Shown here one piece after another: positions 1-7,344 of a stretch of DNA of 64,000 nucleotides. The stretch's first letter is position 1. Every line of letters starts with the position of its first letter. This DNA comes from Rhizobium leguminosarum (GTDB taxonomy: Bacteria > Pseudomonadota > Alphaproteobacteria > Rhizobiales > Rhizobiaceae), in contig NZ_JAGIOR010000007.1 in NCBI RefSeq assembly GCF_017876795.1, positions 124,001-188,000 on the forward strand, written 5' to 3'. A model generated the notes under the pieces. The model saw only the letters and a program-made list of their open reading frames with translations. It did not search any database and was not told where the DNA came from. Made by a program: the position numbers and the translations under genes.

Positions 1-2
1 AG

Positions 3-1421
3 GCTGCGATCCCGAAAAGCATCAAGGTCGTGATCGCCGATCAGGTTTACATCGATAGGACCGAGCTTCCGTCCGCGCTGATCGCCCAGTTCGTGCGACT
101 GGCAGCATTCCAGAACCCGGAATTCTATCGTGCCCAAGCAATGCGATTGCCGACATTCGGTAAGCCGCGGATCATCTCATGTGCCGAACTTCACCCACGC
201 CATGTCGCTCTGCCACGAGGCTGTCTCGACGAAACAGTTGAACTCATCAAGAACCATGGCGCGACCGCCATTTTGGAGGATCTCCGCAAAGATGGAGAGG
301 CTCTACCCGCCGGAGTCTCGTTCCAAGGGGAACTGCGACGGCCACAATCGCGGGCCTTTGATACTCTTGTCGCCAACGATGCCGGCGTGCTCGCCGCCAC
401 GACCGCCTTCGGCAAGACAGTTGTCGCAGCTGCACTCATAGCACATCGAAGCCGCAACACGCTGGTTCTTGTTCACCGCCGGGAGCTTCTCACCCAATGG
501 GTAGAGCGTCTGAGTTCCTTCTTGAGTATCGACCCAAAGCAGATCGGCATCATCGGTGGCGGGAAAAGGAAGCCAACAGGGATCGTCGATGTGGCGCTGA
601 TCCAAAGCCTGGTTCGGAATGGCGAGGTCGATGACATCGTGGGAAATTACGGTCATCTGATTGTCGACGAGTGCCACCATCTGTCCGCTGCAAGTTTTGA
701 ACTTGTCGCTCGCAGATCAAAGGCGCGATATGTGGTTGGCCTATCAGCGACGGTCGCCCGAAAGGACGGCCATCATCCGATCATCTTCATGCAATGCGGC
801 CCCGTCCGCCATCGGGTCGATGCGAGAGTTCAAGCTGCCGAGCGTGGTATTCGCCACCGTGCCCGCGACCGCTCGACGAAGTTTGAGTTACCAACGTCAC
901 TTGTCTCGGCCGAGCGCCCGTCAATGCCCGCGATCTATGCGGCCCTTGCGCAGGACCAAGGCCGAAACGACCTGATATTCGATGACGTGTTGAAATCCCT
1001 CGAGGCCAAACGTTCGCCCATCCTGCTGACGGAGCGTAAGGATCACCTCGATTATCTGCAGCAGAAGTTCGAGCCGTTCGTGAAAAATCTAGTGGTGCTG
1101 CGCGGTGGCATGTCGGCGAAGGATCGCAAGCAAGCCAACACGGCGCTGAATGTCGCAGACGATGATGAGCGCCTGATCCTTGCGATAGGCCGCTATATCG
1201 GGGAAGGCTTCGATGACGCCCGGCTCGACACGTTGTTCCTGACCATGCCGATCGCCTGGAAAGGAACTTTGGCGCAATATGTCGGACGTCTGCATCGTCA
1301 GCATGATGGTAAGAAAGACGTCTTGGTCATCGATTATGTCGACAGCACCGTTCCGGTGCTGGCCCGGATGGCCGCAAAGCGACGACTGGGGTATCGCGCG
1401 CTGGGTTATGTGATCGAGTGA
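3..1421 (+). CDS. SF2 DEAD/DEAH helicase, C-terminal part of a TOTE-type primase-helicase (5' partial)
   Basis: The reading frame is open to the left edge of the window, so the true start lies outside; the first internal start is GTG at 30. Counting from there, a Walker A-like segment ATTAFGKTV is at residues 123-131, the motif II DECHH at 213-217, GLSAT at 237-241, and a motif VI-like QYVGRLHR near the C-terminus. The segment before the helicase core, containing AAFQNPEFYRAQAMRL and LPRGCLDE, resembles the linker between an archaeo-eukaryotic primase domain and a helicase in proteins annotated as TOTE conflict system components. That family is thought to act in defence against foreign DNA. 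The primase part is not visible here, so the assignment is by family resemblance; a helicase role is secure. Confidence 0.8.
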   Translation, partial: AAIPKSIKVVIADQVYIDRTELPSALIAQFVRLAAFQNPEFYRAQAMRLPTFGKPRIISCAELHPRHVALPRGCLDETVELIKNHGATAILEDLRKDGEALPAGVSFQGELRRPQSRAFDTLVANDAGVLAATTAFGKTVVAAALIAHRSRNTLVLVHRRELLTQWVERLSSFLSIDPKQIGIIGGGKRKPTGIVDVALIQSLVRNGEVDDIVGNYGHLIVDECHHLSAASFELVARRSKARYVVGLSATVARKDGHHPIIFMQCGPVRHRVDARVQAAERGIRHRARDRSTKFELPTSLVSAERPSMPAIYAALAQDQGRNDLIFDDVLKSLEAKRSPILLTERKDHLDYLQQKFEPFVKNLVVLRGGMSAKDRKQANTALNVADDDERLILAIGRYIGEGFDDARLDTLFLTMPIAWKGTLAQYVGRLHRQHDGKKDVLVIDYVDSTVPVLARMAAKRRLGYRALGYVIE

Positions 1422-1457
1422 TGGCGCCCCGCTGTGAGCGGAGCGCCATGGTGCTGG

Positions 1458-1763
1458 TCAGCGTGACCAGATGAGCTTGTGCTCGCCTTTGTCGCCCTGG
1501 ACGAGGGAGGCATATACCGGAGCCGTGAAGGACGGATCGTCGAGCTTGAGCGAGAGGTATTCGGCGCCGGTTTCCCGGGCGGTCCGGCTCCAGCCGGCTC
1601 CGAACTCGACACCCGTTGCTGTGACCCGGAAGTCCGGGGCGCGATCGTTGTCGCGGTCGCAGGGTTTGATGGATGCCTTGACGTTGAGGGTGAGGGTCTT
1701 GATGGTGCCGTTGTAGGCGCCAGACCAGCCGAGATGAGAGTCCGTATCGGGGCTTCGCGGCAT
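1458..1763 (-). CDS. DUF736 family protein, N-terminus possibly altered
   Basis: The 101-residue product contains the DUF736 core: GTIKTLTLNVKA, NDRAPDFRV, VEFGAGW, YLSLKLDDPSF and the terminal LIWSR. DUF736 proteins are small, of unknown function, and common on alphaproteobacterial conjugative plasmids and integrative elements. The first 15 or so residues do not match the usual MxxIGxF start, so the 5' end may have been replaced when neighbouring DNA was inserted. It runs convergent to the helicase gene. The function remains unknown; the gene mainly marks this as plasmid or island DNA. Confidence 0.75.
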   Translation of the reverse strand: MPRSPDTDSHLGWSGAYNGTIKTLTLNVKASIKPCDRDNDRAPDFRVTATGVEFGAGWSRTARETGAEYLSLKLDDPSFTAPVYASLVQGDKGEHKLIWSR

Positions 1764-2012
1764 TGTCGGCCGAGAACGACATGGATGATCGCCTCATCAT
1801 CAGCACGAACACCGCTGTCGCAGCGTCATCGCCCCTACCGATGTCATTGCCATCATCTTGAGGACCAGCAGCAAGACACGTGGGCCTGTGAGGCCAAACT
1901 CGCCGTGCCGATAACGGACGAGCTGCATACCGACTGCTGGAATGGACTTCAAACCTCCGATTTGTTCAACACGCCGGACTTCTCCGGCACCGACAAGCAA
2001 CTGGAGGTAATA

Positions 2013-3221
2013 GTGACAAAGCGAAAGTACAGACATCCCCGCAGTATTAATGTTCGGATCAACTGGCTACAGCCGCATGTCGATGGGTTCAAGGAGTGGT
2101 TATCCCAGCGGAATTATTCGCCTGCAACAATCGTGGAGGTGGTGCGCCTGTTGGCGCTATGGAGCGACTGGGTACAAGCGACCGGCTTCGAGATCGACAC
2201 CCTCGCTGGTGGCTTCGCCGCATCGGCGTTGGTGTTCCAGGGTAGCAAGACTGCCCGCGCTCCGCAGGGTGCGGCCGAGCTGTTCCTCTCGTATCTGCAC
2301 GAGAAGAACATTCTGCCTCCAGAACTGCGTCCGTCGCTGGAAGAGACCTGGCCGGCGCTCGCCGCGTTCCGATTCTGGATGAAGGAGCAGCGTGGCATCA
2401 AGGATTCCACACTCGATACCTATCAGCCAATCTTGATCGACCTTCTGGTGTCGCTCGGCACTGATCCAGAGGTTTATACGGCGGCCGCGATCCGCGGCTT
2501 CGTGCTCGATCGCGCGAAACCGCATGGCCGCGCACGGGCTCAGAGTATCACTGTCGCAACGCGGGCATACCTCAAATATCTTGTGGCGATCGGGCAGTGC
2601 CCAATCGGACGGCAATATGCGGTTCCGAGCTTTGCGAGCTGGCAACTGGCGACGACACCGCGTTTCCTTGGCCAAAGTGATATCGACCGCCTTCTTGCCA
2701 CTTGTGGCGGAGAAAGTAGGTTGCGCGACCGCGCTGTCATGCTGCTCCTGGCTCGGCTGGGCCTCAGAGCCAGCGAAGCCGCCAATCTCACTTTCCGTGA
2801 CATTGACTGGAAAAACGGCCGAATAATGCTTGTCGGCAAAGCCCGGCGGGAGGAACAGCTCCCGTTACCTCAAGACGTTGGCGATGCCATTTTAGCCTAT
2901 ATCGAGCGGGCAAGGCCGCGCATTGCCACGGCTCGGGTGTTCCTGACGGATATTGCACCGATCAGGCCACTCAGCCGAATTGCCGTGAAGTGTATCGTGC
3001 GCCGCGCGCTCGACAGAGCGGGGATTGAAAGTGCCCACCGAGGTGCACATGTGCTCCGGCACTCGGCGGCGACCGCGATGCTGCGTAACGGCGCAAGCCT
3101 CGCCGGCGTTGGAGCCGTGTTGCGTCACCGTTCTCCATCGACGACTGCGCTCTACGCCAAGGTAGACATCGGCCTCTTGTCCGAGATCGCGCAACCATGG
3201 GGCGGGAGGTCGCCATGCTGA
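2013..3221 (+). CDS. Tyrosine recombinase, first recombinase of a RIT-type element
   Basis: The start is GTG at 2013, chosen because GGAGG sits five bases upstream (2003-2007) and because residues upstream of it lack recombinase similarity although the frame stays open. The 402-residue product has an N-terminal SAM-like core-binding region and a C-terminal catalytic domain: the first arginine in LGLRASEAANL, H-x-x-R in HVLRHSAAT, and LRHRSPSTTALYAKVD carrying the second histidine and the tyrosine nucleophile. It overlaps by seven bases an ATG at 3215 that begins a second recombinase-like start. Overlapping recombinase genes in one direction are characteristic of rhizobial RIT (recombinase in trio) elements. 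Here the remaining members are missing, so the element is probably inactive. Confidence 0.85.
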   Translation: MTKRKYRHPRSINVRINWLQPHVDGFKEWLSQRNYSPATIVEVVRLLALWSDWVQATGFEIDTLAGGFAASALVFQGSKTARAPQGAAELFLSYLHEKNILPPELRPSLEETWPALAAFRFWMKEQRGIKDSTLDTYQPILIDLLVSLGTDPEVYTAAAIRGFVLDRAKPHGRARAQSITVATRAYLKYLVAIGQCPIGRQYAVPSFASWQLATTPRFLGQSDIDRLLATCGGESRLRDRAVMLLLARLGLRASEAANLTFRDIDWKNGRIMLVGKARREEQLPLPQDVGDAILAYIERARPRIATARVFLTDIAPIRPLSRIAVKCIVRRALDRAGIESAHRGAHVLRHSAATAMLRNGASLAGVGAVLRHRSPSTTALYAKVDIGLLSEIAQPWGGRSPC

Positions 3222-3252
3222 GTGCCGACGTCGATCGCTATATCAGTCTGCG
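3215..3252 (+). pseudogene. Remnant of the second RIT recombinase gene
   Basis: An ATG overlaps the end of the first recombinase and encodes MLSADVDRYISLR, which matches the usual beginning of the second recombinase of RIT elements. Similarity stops after about 13 codons; the frame then meets TAA at 3299. This marks a deletion or recombination breakpoint that removed the second and third recombinases. Confidence 0.6.
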
Positions 3253-3301
3253 CGGCGACAAACAAGGTGAGACTCGTCTCATCCTGATCGTCGCGCTATA
3301 A

Positions 3302-3763
3302 ACGGTCTTCATGGAAGGGTTTTTCCTGTTCTTCGCCGCCGCCGGGGTTCGGGAGAATGACGAGCTGATCCTGCCGCTTGGCAACAGCATCACCTCACCA
3401 ATCTCCTCCATCGACATAGCCGACGCCATCTCAACGATACTGGCCGAACCGACCCCGCACATCGGTCGCATCTACAATCTGACAGGTCAGGTCACCGCTG
3501 ATCTGAACCACTACGCGAAAAACTTCTCCGACGCGCTTGGGCGGACCATCCGGTATCGGGACGTGCCGATCGCGGCCTGGGCCGACAAATTGCGCGAACG
3601 GGGAGTGCCGGCCCATGTCATCAGCCATCTGGCCACGATGGCCAAACTTCATCAGCAGGGTCGATACAATCGACTGACCGATAATTTCGCGGAGCTCGTT
3701 GGGAGGGAGCCGACGAGTATGCACCAGTTCGTCAAGCTTCACGCAAAGGAGTTCTCCCGATAA
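3302..3763 (+). pseudogene. NmrA-type NAD(P)-binding (SDR-like) protein, C-terminal fragment
   Basis: About 153 codons matching the C-terminal half of NmrA-like atypical short-chain dehydrogenases: TVFMEGFF, then PLGNSITSPISSIDIA (the conserved 'SPI..VDIA' region), GRIYNLTG and a C-terminal helix with EFSR. The full proteins are near 290 residues and carry a GxxGxxG nucleotide-binding site at the N-terminus, which is absent. The codon before the fragment is TAA at 3299-3301, so similarity begins exactly at the junction with the RIT remnant. Without the Rossmann motif it should not bind NAD(P). It is best treated as a truncated gene. Confidence 0.65.
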
Positions 3764-4491
3764 GATATTGCTGCCTGACGTGGGAGGAGCCCCACGCATG
3801 ATGTACAAACGGCGGCCTCTATTCTTGCTTAGGGGGCGTTCGTAGATGCCACGCGCGACGCTGTGTTACCGCCGCAGCAACTGCAGTTTGACGATGCATG
3901 TCCCGCACGTCCCTGACCAACATGCACTGTCGATGAAAACCAGGCCTCATCCTTGACGGAGTTCAGTCCTGCAAATCCGCCGGCGACAGACGCCTCTGTC
4001 GCCGGCCTGTTGATGTTGGTAACTTGTGTGCCTTTTCAGGAAGGTCGACCTTCGCAGGGTAACGGCAAACGCCGCCCATTTCGTACCGTATATCTGTGCC
4101 CCTTTAATGTTCAGGGGCCACTAATGCTGGTTCTAATGCCAGAACATCGCCCGATTTGCCCGATCAGCAAAATCCGCTCGCCGGACGCTCACGTGCGATT
4201 AGACGATCCCAACACTTGTCACCCAGCCGACCCGCTGAACGGCGGCGGATCTCGCTAGCAAAGGCCCGCCCGTCGAGTACATAAACGGCCCCGCTCTCGG
4301 TCGGACTGGTCGGCAAGGTGCCTTGTTCGCTACCGTAGCGACTATTTTGCGGCAGCGCGGCTTGCGTTTCAGCGCCCTGCGTATGCAATCATTGCGATTC
4401 CACTTTACAAGATACACGCTATAGGGTAGCGAAAACGTGTGGGCGGCCGTTTGAGCGGTGCTCGCGTCACCATTTGGTAGGGAGGAAACTA
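3764..4491. other. 728-base stretch without a recognisable gene
   Basis: Short open frames here show no family resemblance. It holds one strong hairpin (3980-4005) and the presumed promoter of the PixA/AidA gene pair, which I cannot place with confidence. A ribosome binding site for the downstream gene lies at 4481-4485. Confidence 0.5.
3980..4005. repeat. Perfect 11-bp stem hairpin
   Basis: CCGGCGACAGA pairs with TCTGTCGCCGG across a four-base CGCC loop. No T-run follows on either strand, so it is not a standard intrinsic terminator. It may be the end of a lost mobile element or a transcript-stabilising hairpin. Confidence 0.55.
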
Positions 4492-5064
4492 ATGGCAACT
4501 GCCCCAGAAAATTCCAAAGCAGACGACGTCTTCGCCGCCAGCCCTCAGCAGGTTAATATACTGGTGGTTATCGACACTGAATACGTCAAGGCCCACTATC
4601 CGCCCAACAGTAGTTTGGAGAGCCCTCCAGGAATCGACCACAACAGCCAATTTATGATCTGCACCGGCTCGCGCGGCGCCGTCACCGGCCAAGGTAGCGC
4701 GGATCTTTCCTTCAAGGCGAATGTCGGCGACAACGTGTCGTTTACCGGCGTCTCGATCTACGACAACTCAGATGACGCCGTGATTATCTACGGCATCAAG
4801 TACTGGAGTGGCGACAAGGTCTTCAATCAGTTCGTACCCAACGTCGTGACACGGAAGAAGGCGGTTTTTCCCAATCCGGAGACGTCGAACGGTATTCCGC
4901 CGCTGCAAGAACAGTTGACGTTCGCGACCTACGACGCAAAGGTTGCACGTTCTGGAAAAGAAAATTTTTACGTCTATTTTGCCCTATACAAGCTCTCTGA
5001 CGACGGCCAGTCTCAGAATCTATATGGCTATTACTACTGGGATCCGCAGATCGTAGTCCCGTGA
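4492..5064 (+). CDS. PixA/AidA family inclusion body protein, copy 1
   Basis: The start is ATG at 4492 with GGAGG at 4481-4485, six bases upstream. The 190-residue product begins its domain with VNILVVIDTEYV, then has NSQFMICTGSRGAVTGQ, a DNSDDAVIIYGIKYW segment and the terminal YGYYYWDPQI, all typical of the PixA/AidA family. Members include PixA, a crystalline inclusion protein of Xenorhabdus, and AidA, a quorum-regulated Ralstonia/Burkholderia protein linked to host interaction. No signal peptide or membrane segment is visible, so it is probably cytoplasmic. A paralogue follows 104 bases downstream, likely in one operon. The biochemical role of the family is not known. Confidence 0.85.
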   Translation: MATAPENSKADDVFAASPQQVNILVVIDTEYVKAHYPPNSSLESPPGIDHNSQFMICTGSRGAVTGQGSADLSFKANVGDNVSFTGVSIYDNSDDAVIIYGIKYWSGDKVFNQFVPNVVTRKKAVFPNPETSNGIPPLQEQLTFATYDAKVARSGKENFYVYFALYKLSDDGQSQNLYGYYYWDPQIVVP

Positions 5065-5168
5065 TACTTACTGGCTGGAGGCGGCGAGATGAAAAGCCGC
5101 CGCCTCGAGTTATGAGGCTCAAACCATCCAGCGATGCCGCGTCCCGGTTTTGCCGGGCGGAGGAACTC

Positions 5169-5717
5169 ATGGCGATTGACACTCTCCCGGCGAGCGCACA
5201 GCATATCGGCCTGCTGATCGTGATCGATACGGTAAACGTCAGGGCACATCATAAGCCCAACAATCATCCTGCCCACCCACAACCGATCAATCACCAAAGC
5301 CAATTCATGATCTGCACGGGATCGCGCGGCGAAGTCACAGGCCAGTGCAGCTCGGCTCTCTCTTTTCATGCGAATGTCGGTGACAGCGTATCATTTGCTG
5401 GCACGTCCGTTCACAGCAATTCGGATGACGCCATTATTCTCTGCGGCATTACGCATGCAAGTGGAGACCAGCTATTTGGCCGGTTCCAGGTTAATTACGT
5501 CGCCCGAGACAAGGCGGCGGTTGCTGACGCCAATTCGCCAAACGGTCTTCCTGCGCGTCACAGGCAACTGACTTTTTCGGCCTATGACGCTGGGGTGAGA
5601 TGCTCCGGGACGGCGAAACTCTGCGTCAGATTCGCTCTTTATAAGCTGGCCGATGACGGCCAAACGCAAAAACTGTACGGCTATTTCCAATGGGATCCGC
5701 AGATTACGGTGAACTGA
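5169..5717 (+). CDS. PixA/AidA family inclusion body protein, copy 2
   Basis: The start is ATG at 5169, supported by GGAGG at 5159-5163. The 182-residue product shares the layout of the upstream copy: IGLLIVIDTVNVRAHH, SQFMICTGSRGEVTGQ, SNSDDAIILCGI and YGYFQWDPQI at the end. The two proteins differ at many positions, so the duplication is old or they were acquired as a pair. Tandem members of this family are common and may form mixed assemblies, but that is inference. The gene lies in the same direction as copy 1 with only short spacing and no evident terminator between. Confidence 0.85.
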   Translation: MAIDTLPASAQHIGLLIVIDTVNVRAHHKPNNHPAHPQPINHQSQFMICTGSRGEVTGQCSSALSFHANVGDSVSFAGTSVHSNSDDAIILCGITHASGDQLFGRFQVNYVARDKAAVADANSPNGLPARHRQLTFSAYDAGVRCSGTAKLCVRFALYKLADDGQTQKLYGYFQWDPQITVN

Positions 5718-6054
5718 CGGCACGCCCATAACCTGCATTTGAGACGATCGGCGAGGCCAAATGTCGATCGCGTCTCGTCAGCTCTTGACGGGTTCGTACG
5801 CCAATGCCCAGGCCTGGCACCGTCAGCTTCGCATTCCGAAGCTGCGCAAGGGCAGCTACGGTGTTGTCACGTTAAGTTTCTCTGGCTGGAAAGGTCAGCG
5901 GCTCGTGGATATTCAGGCGACACAGGCGGCAGTTTTCCATGCATCGAAAGCTTCGAGCCGATGGTAGCGAATTGTTTGCGCGGCGCGGCGACGGGACGGA
6001 ACTGATAAGCAATTGCGGGTCGCTGAGTGCATGGAGACGAACCGTTGCAACGTG

Positions 6055-6509
6055 CAGCATGGCTCCATCAATCTGCAATTCAATAGCCGCCTCCGGAGAA
6101 GTTCTTCTTGGCAAACGTGCTTGCCGCGCCTTCTTCGGCTCCGACTTCTCGGGCGACACGACGACTGCTGGTGCAAACATTGGTGCTTCCTCCGGCACCG
6201 AAAGAACATCAAGCGGCTTTCGGGCGAGCCGTCGCCATGTGAACAATTGCTGTGGCGTCAACCCATGACGCCGCGCCACAGAGCACACTGTCACGCCAGG
6301 CTCGCAACTCTCCGCAATGATCTGCGCCTTCTGATCGTCGCTCCATTCGCGACGACGGCCATTGCCCGTGAACACCTCAAACCGGCGTACCGGCTCATCC
6401 TTGGTTTTAAGCGTAAGCTCTGAAATCGACATATGTCCAAGCCCTCTTTCGAGGTTGAACATCAATGATCAAGCGATGATCCGGAAGGTGGGATTAGGAC
6501 AGCGCTTAC
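6055..6509 (-). pseudogene. IS66 element remnant with tnpA (HTH accessory protein)
   Basis: The minus-strand frame from ATG 6432 encodes an IS66-type TnpA: RRREWSDDQKAQIIAESCEP, then SVARRHGLTPQQLFTWRR and PEAAIELQIDGAML. Similarity ends abruptly near 6055, before the usual C-terminal helix, and the frame continues into unrelated sequence to 5872. Upstream, GTAAGCGCT reading outward at 6509-6501 resembles an IS66 terminal repeat. The tnpB and tnpC genes are missing. This is the left part of an IS66 whose remainder was lost. Confidence 0.65.
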
Positions 6510-6623
6510 CCTGGCGACACGCCAGGGCAGATGCCTTCTGCCTGTGGTCCGACTACACTGCAGAAATGACCGCTTGAAAAAGCAGGGGCCGCGCCGCCTT
6601 GCATCCAATGACAAACAACTTGG

Positions 6624-6800
6624 CAATACCCATGGCAGAAATCCACCGGCTACAACAAGTGCAGTCGAGCTGAGACCCAGATGGGACGATGGAAGGCTGT
6701 GATCGGGCCCAAACTCAACGTGCGACATTTTGACAATCAGAAGACTGAAACAAAGACTGGCGTCAGTGTCCTTAAGCCGATGACAGAACTTGGCCGGCCC
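6624..6800 (+). pseudogene. IS5-family transposase, C-terminal fragment
   Basis: The plus strand encodes WQKSTGYNKCSRAETQMGRW, then KAVIGPKLNVRHFDNQKTE and LKPMTELGRPKL, matching the last 55 or so residues of IS5-family transposases, including the catalytic glutamate context in AETQMGRWK. The rest of the transposase and both element ends are missing. It is related to, but clearly different from, the two intact IS5 copies in this window. Confidence 0.65.
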
Positions 6801-7344
6801 AAGTTGCATGGAAAATGCAGTGGAGAGGGTTGCCTCGCCCAAAGTCTGATCCATGCAACAGTGCTGACCTGAAACACGTTCTTGGCCAAATCCAAACCGA
6901 TCGTCAAACTTCGTTCATGATGCCCATCTCCAATGGTGGTTTAAACAATGCCACTTTGCCACACACTGGGGTCGTCGCGGGCGTCTACATCATCAACGCT
7001 CAGTCTTGTTCAGATTTCCCGGCCGGGCCAGCTCTCCATAGACGCTCCATGCGACCTCCATGGAAATTCAACATAAGTCGTTCAGATAGACGATTACAAC
7101 AATGTTGTCCGCCGTCCGTCTGCTTGCCAAAGGAACTAGATGGTGAGGCACCGCACGACGCAACGACTGAAAGTTCCGCTGACCTATGAGCATTAGGCGA
7201 AGTGAGCATCCAAGCTCGATCGAGAACGGCAGCGGCTTCCAGCGGGGCAGTGACCCTAAGCACACGAGCCGGGAACTGCGTCCATTAAAGATAGGGGCAT
7301 TCACCTTGCTGACCGAATGGTTCAACCAACGAGAGGGACACAGG
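6801..7344. other. Stretch without a supported gene upstream of the M16 peptidase
   Basis: I see no family resemblance in any frame. An ATG at 7186 is in frame with the peptidase gene, but residues between it and 7345 look non-coding in character. The region probably carries the peptidase promoter, which I could not identify. Confidence 0.4.

Noticed and set aside
1479..2012. A 178-codon upstream extension of the RIT recombinase
   Set aside because: It overlaps the DUF736 gene on the other strand, lacks similarity, and a good ribosome site supports GTG 2013.
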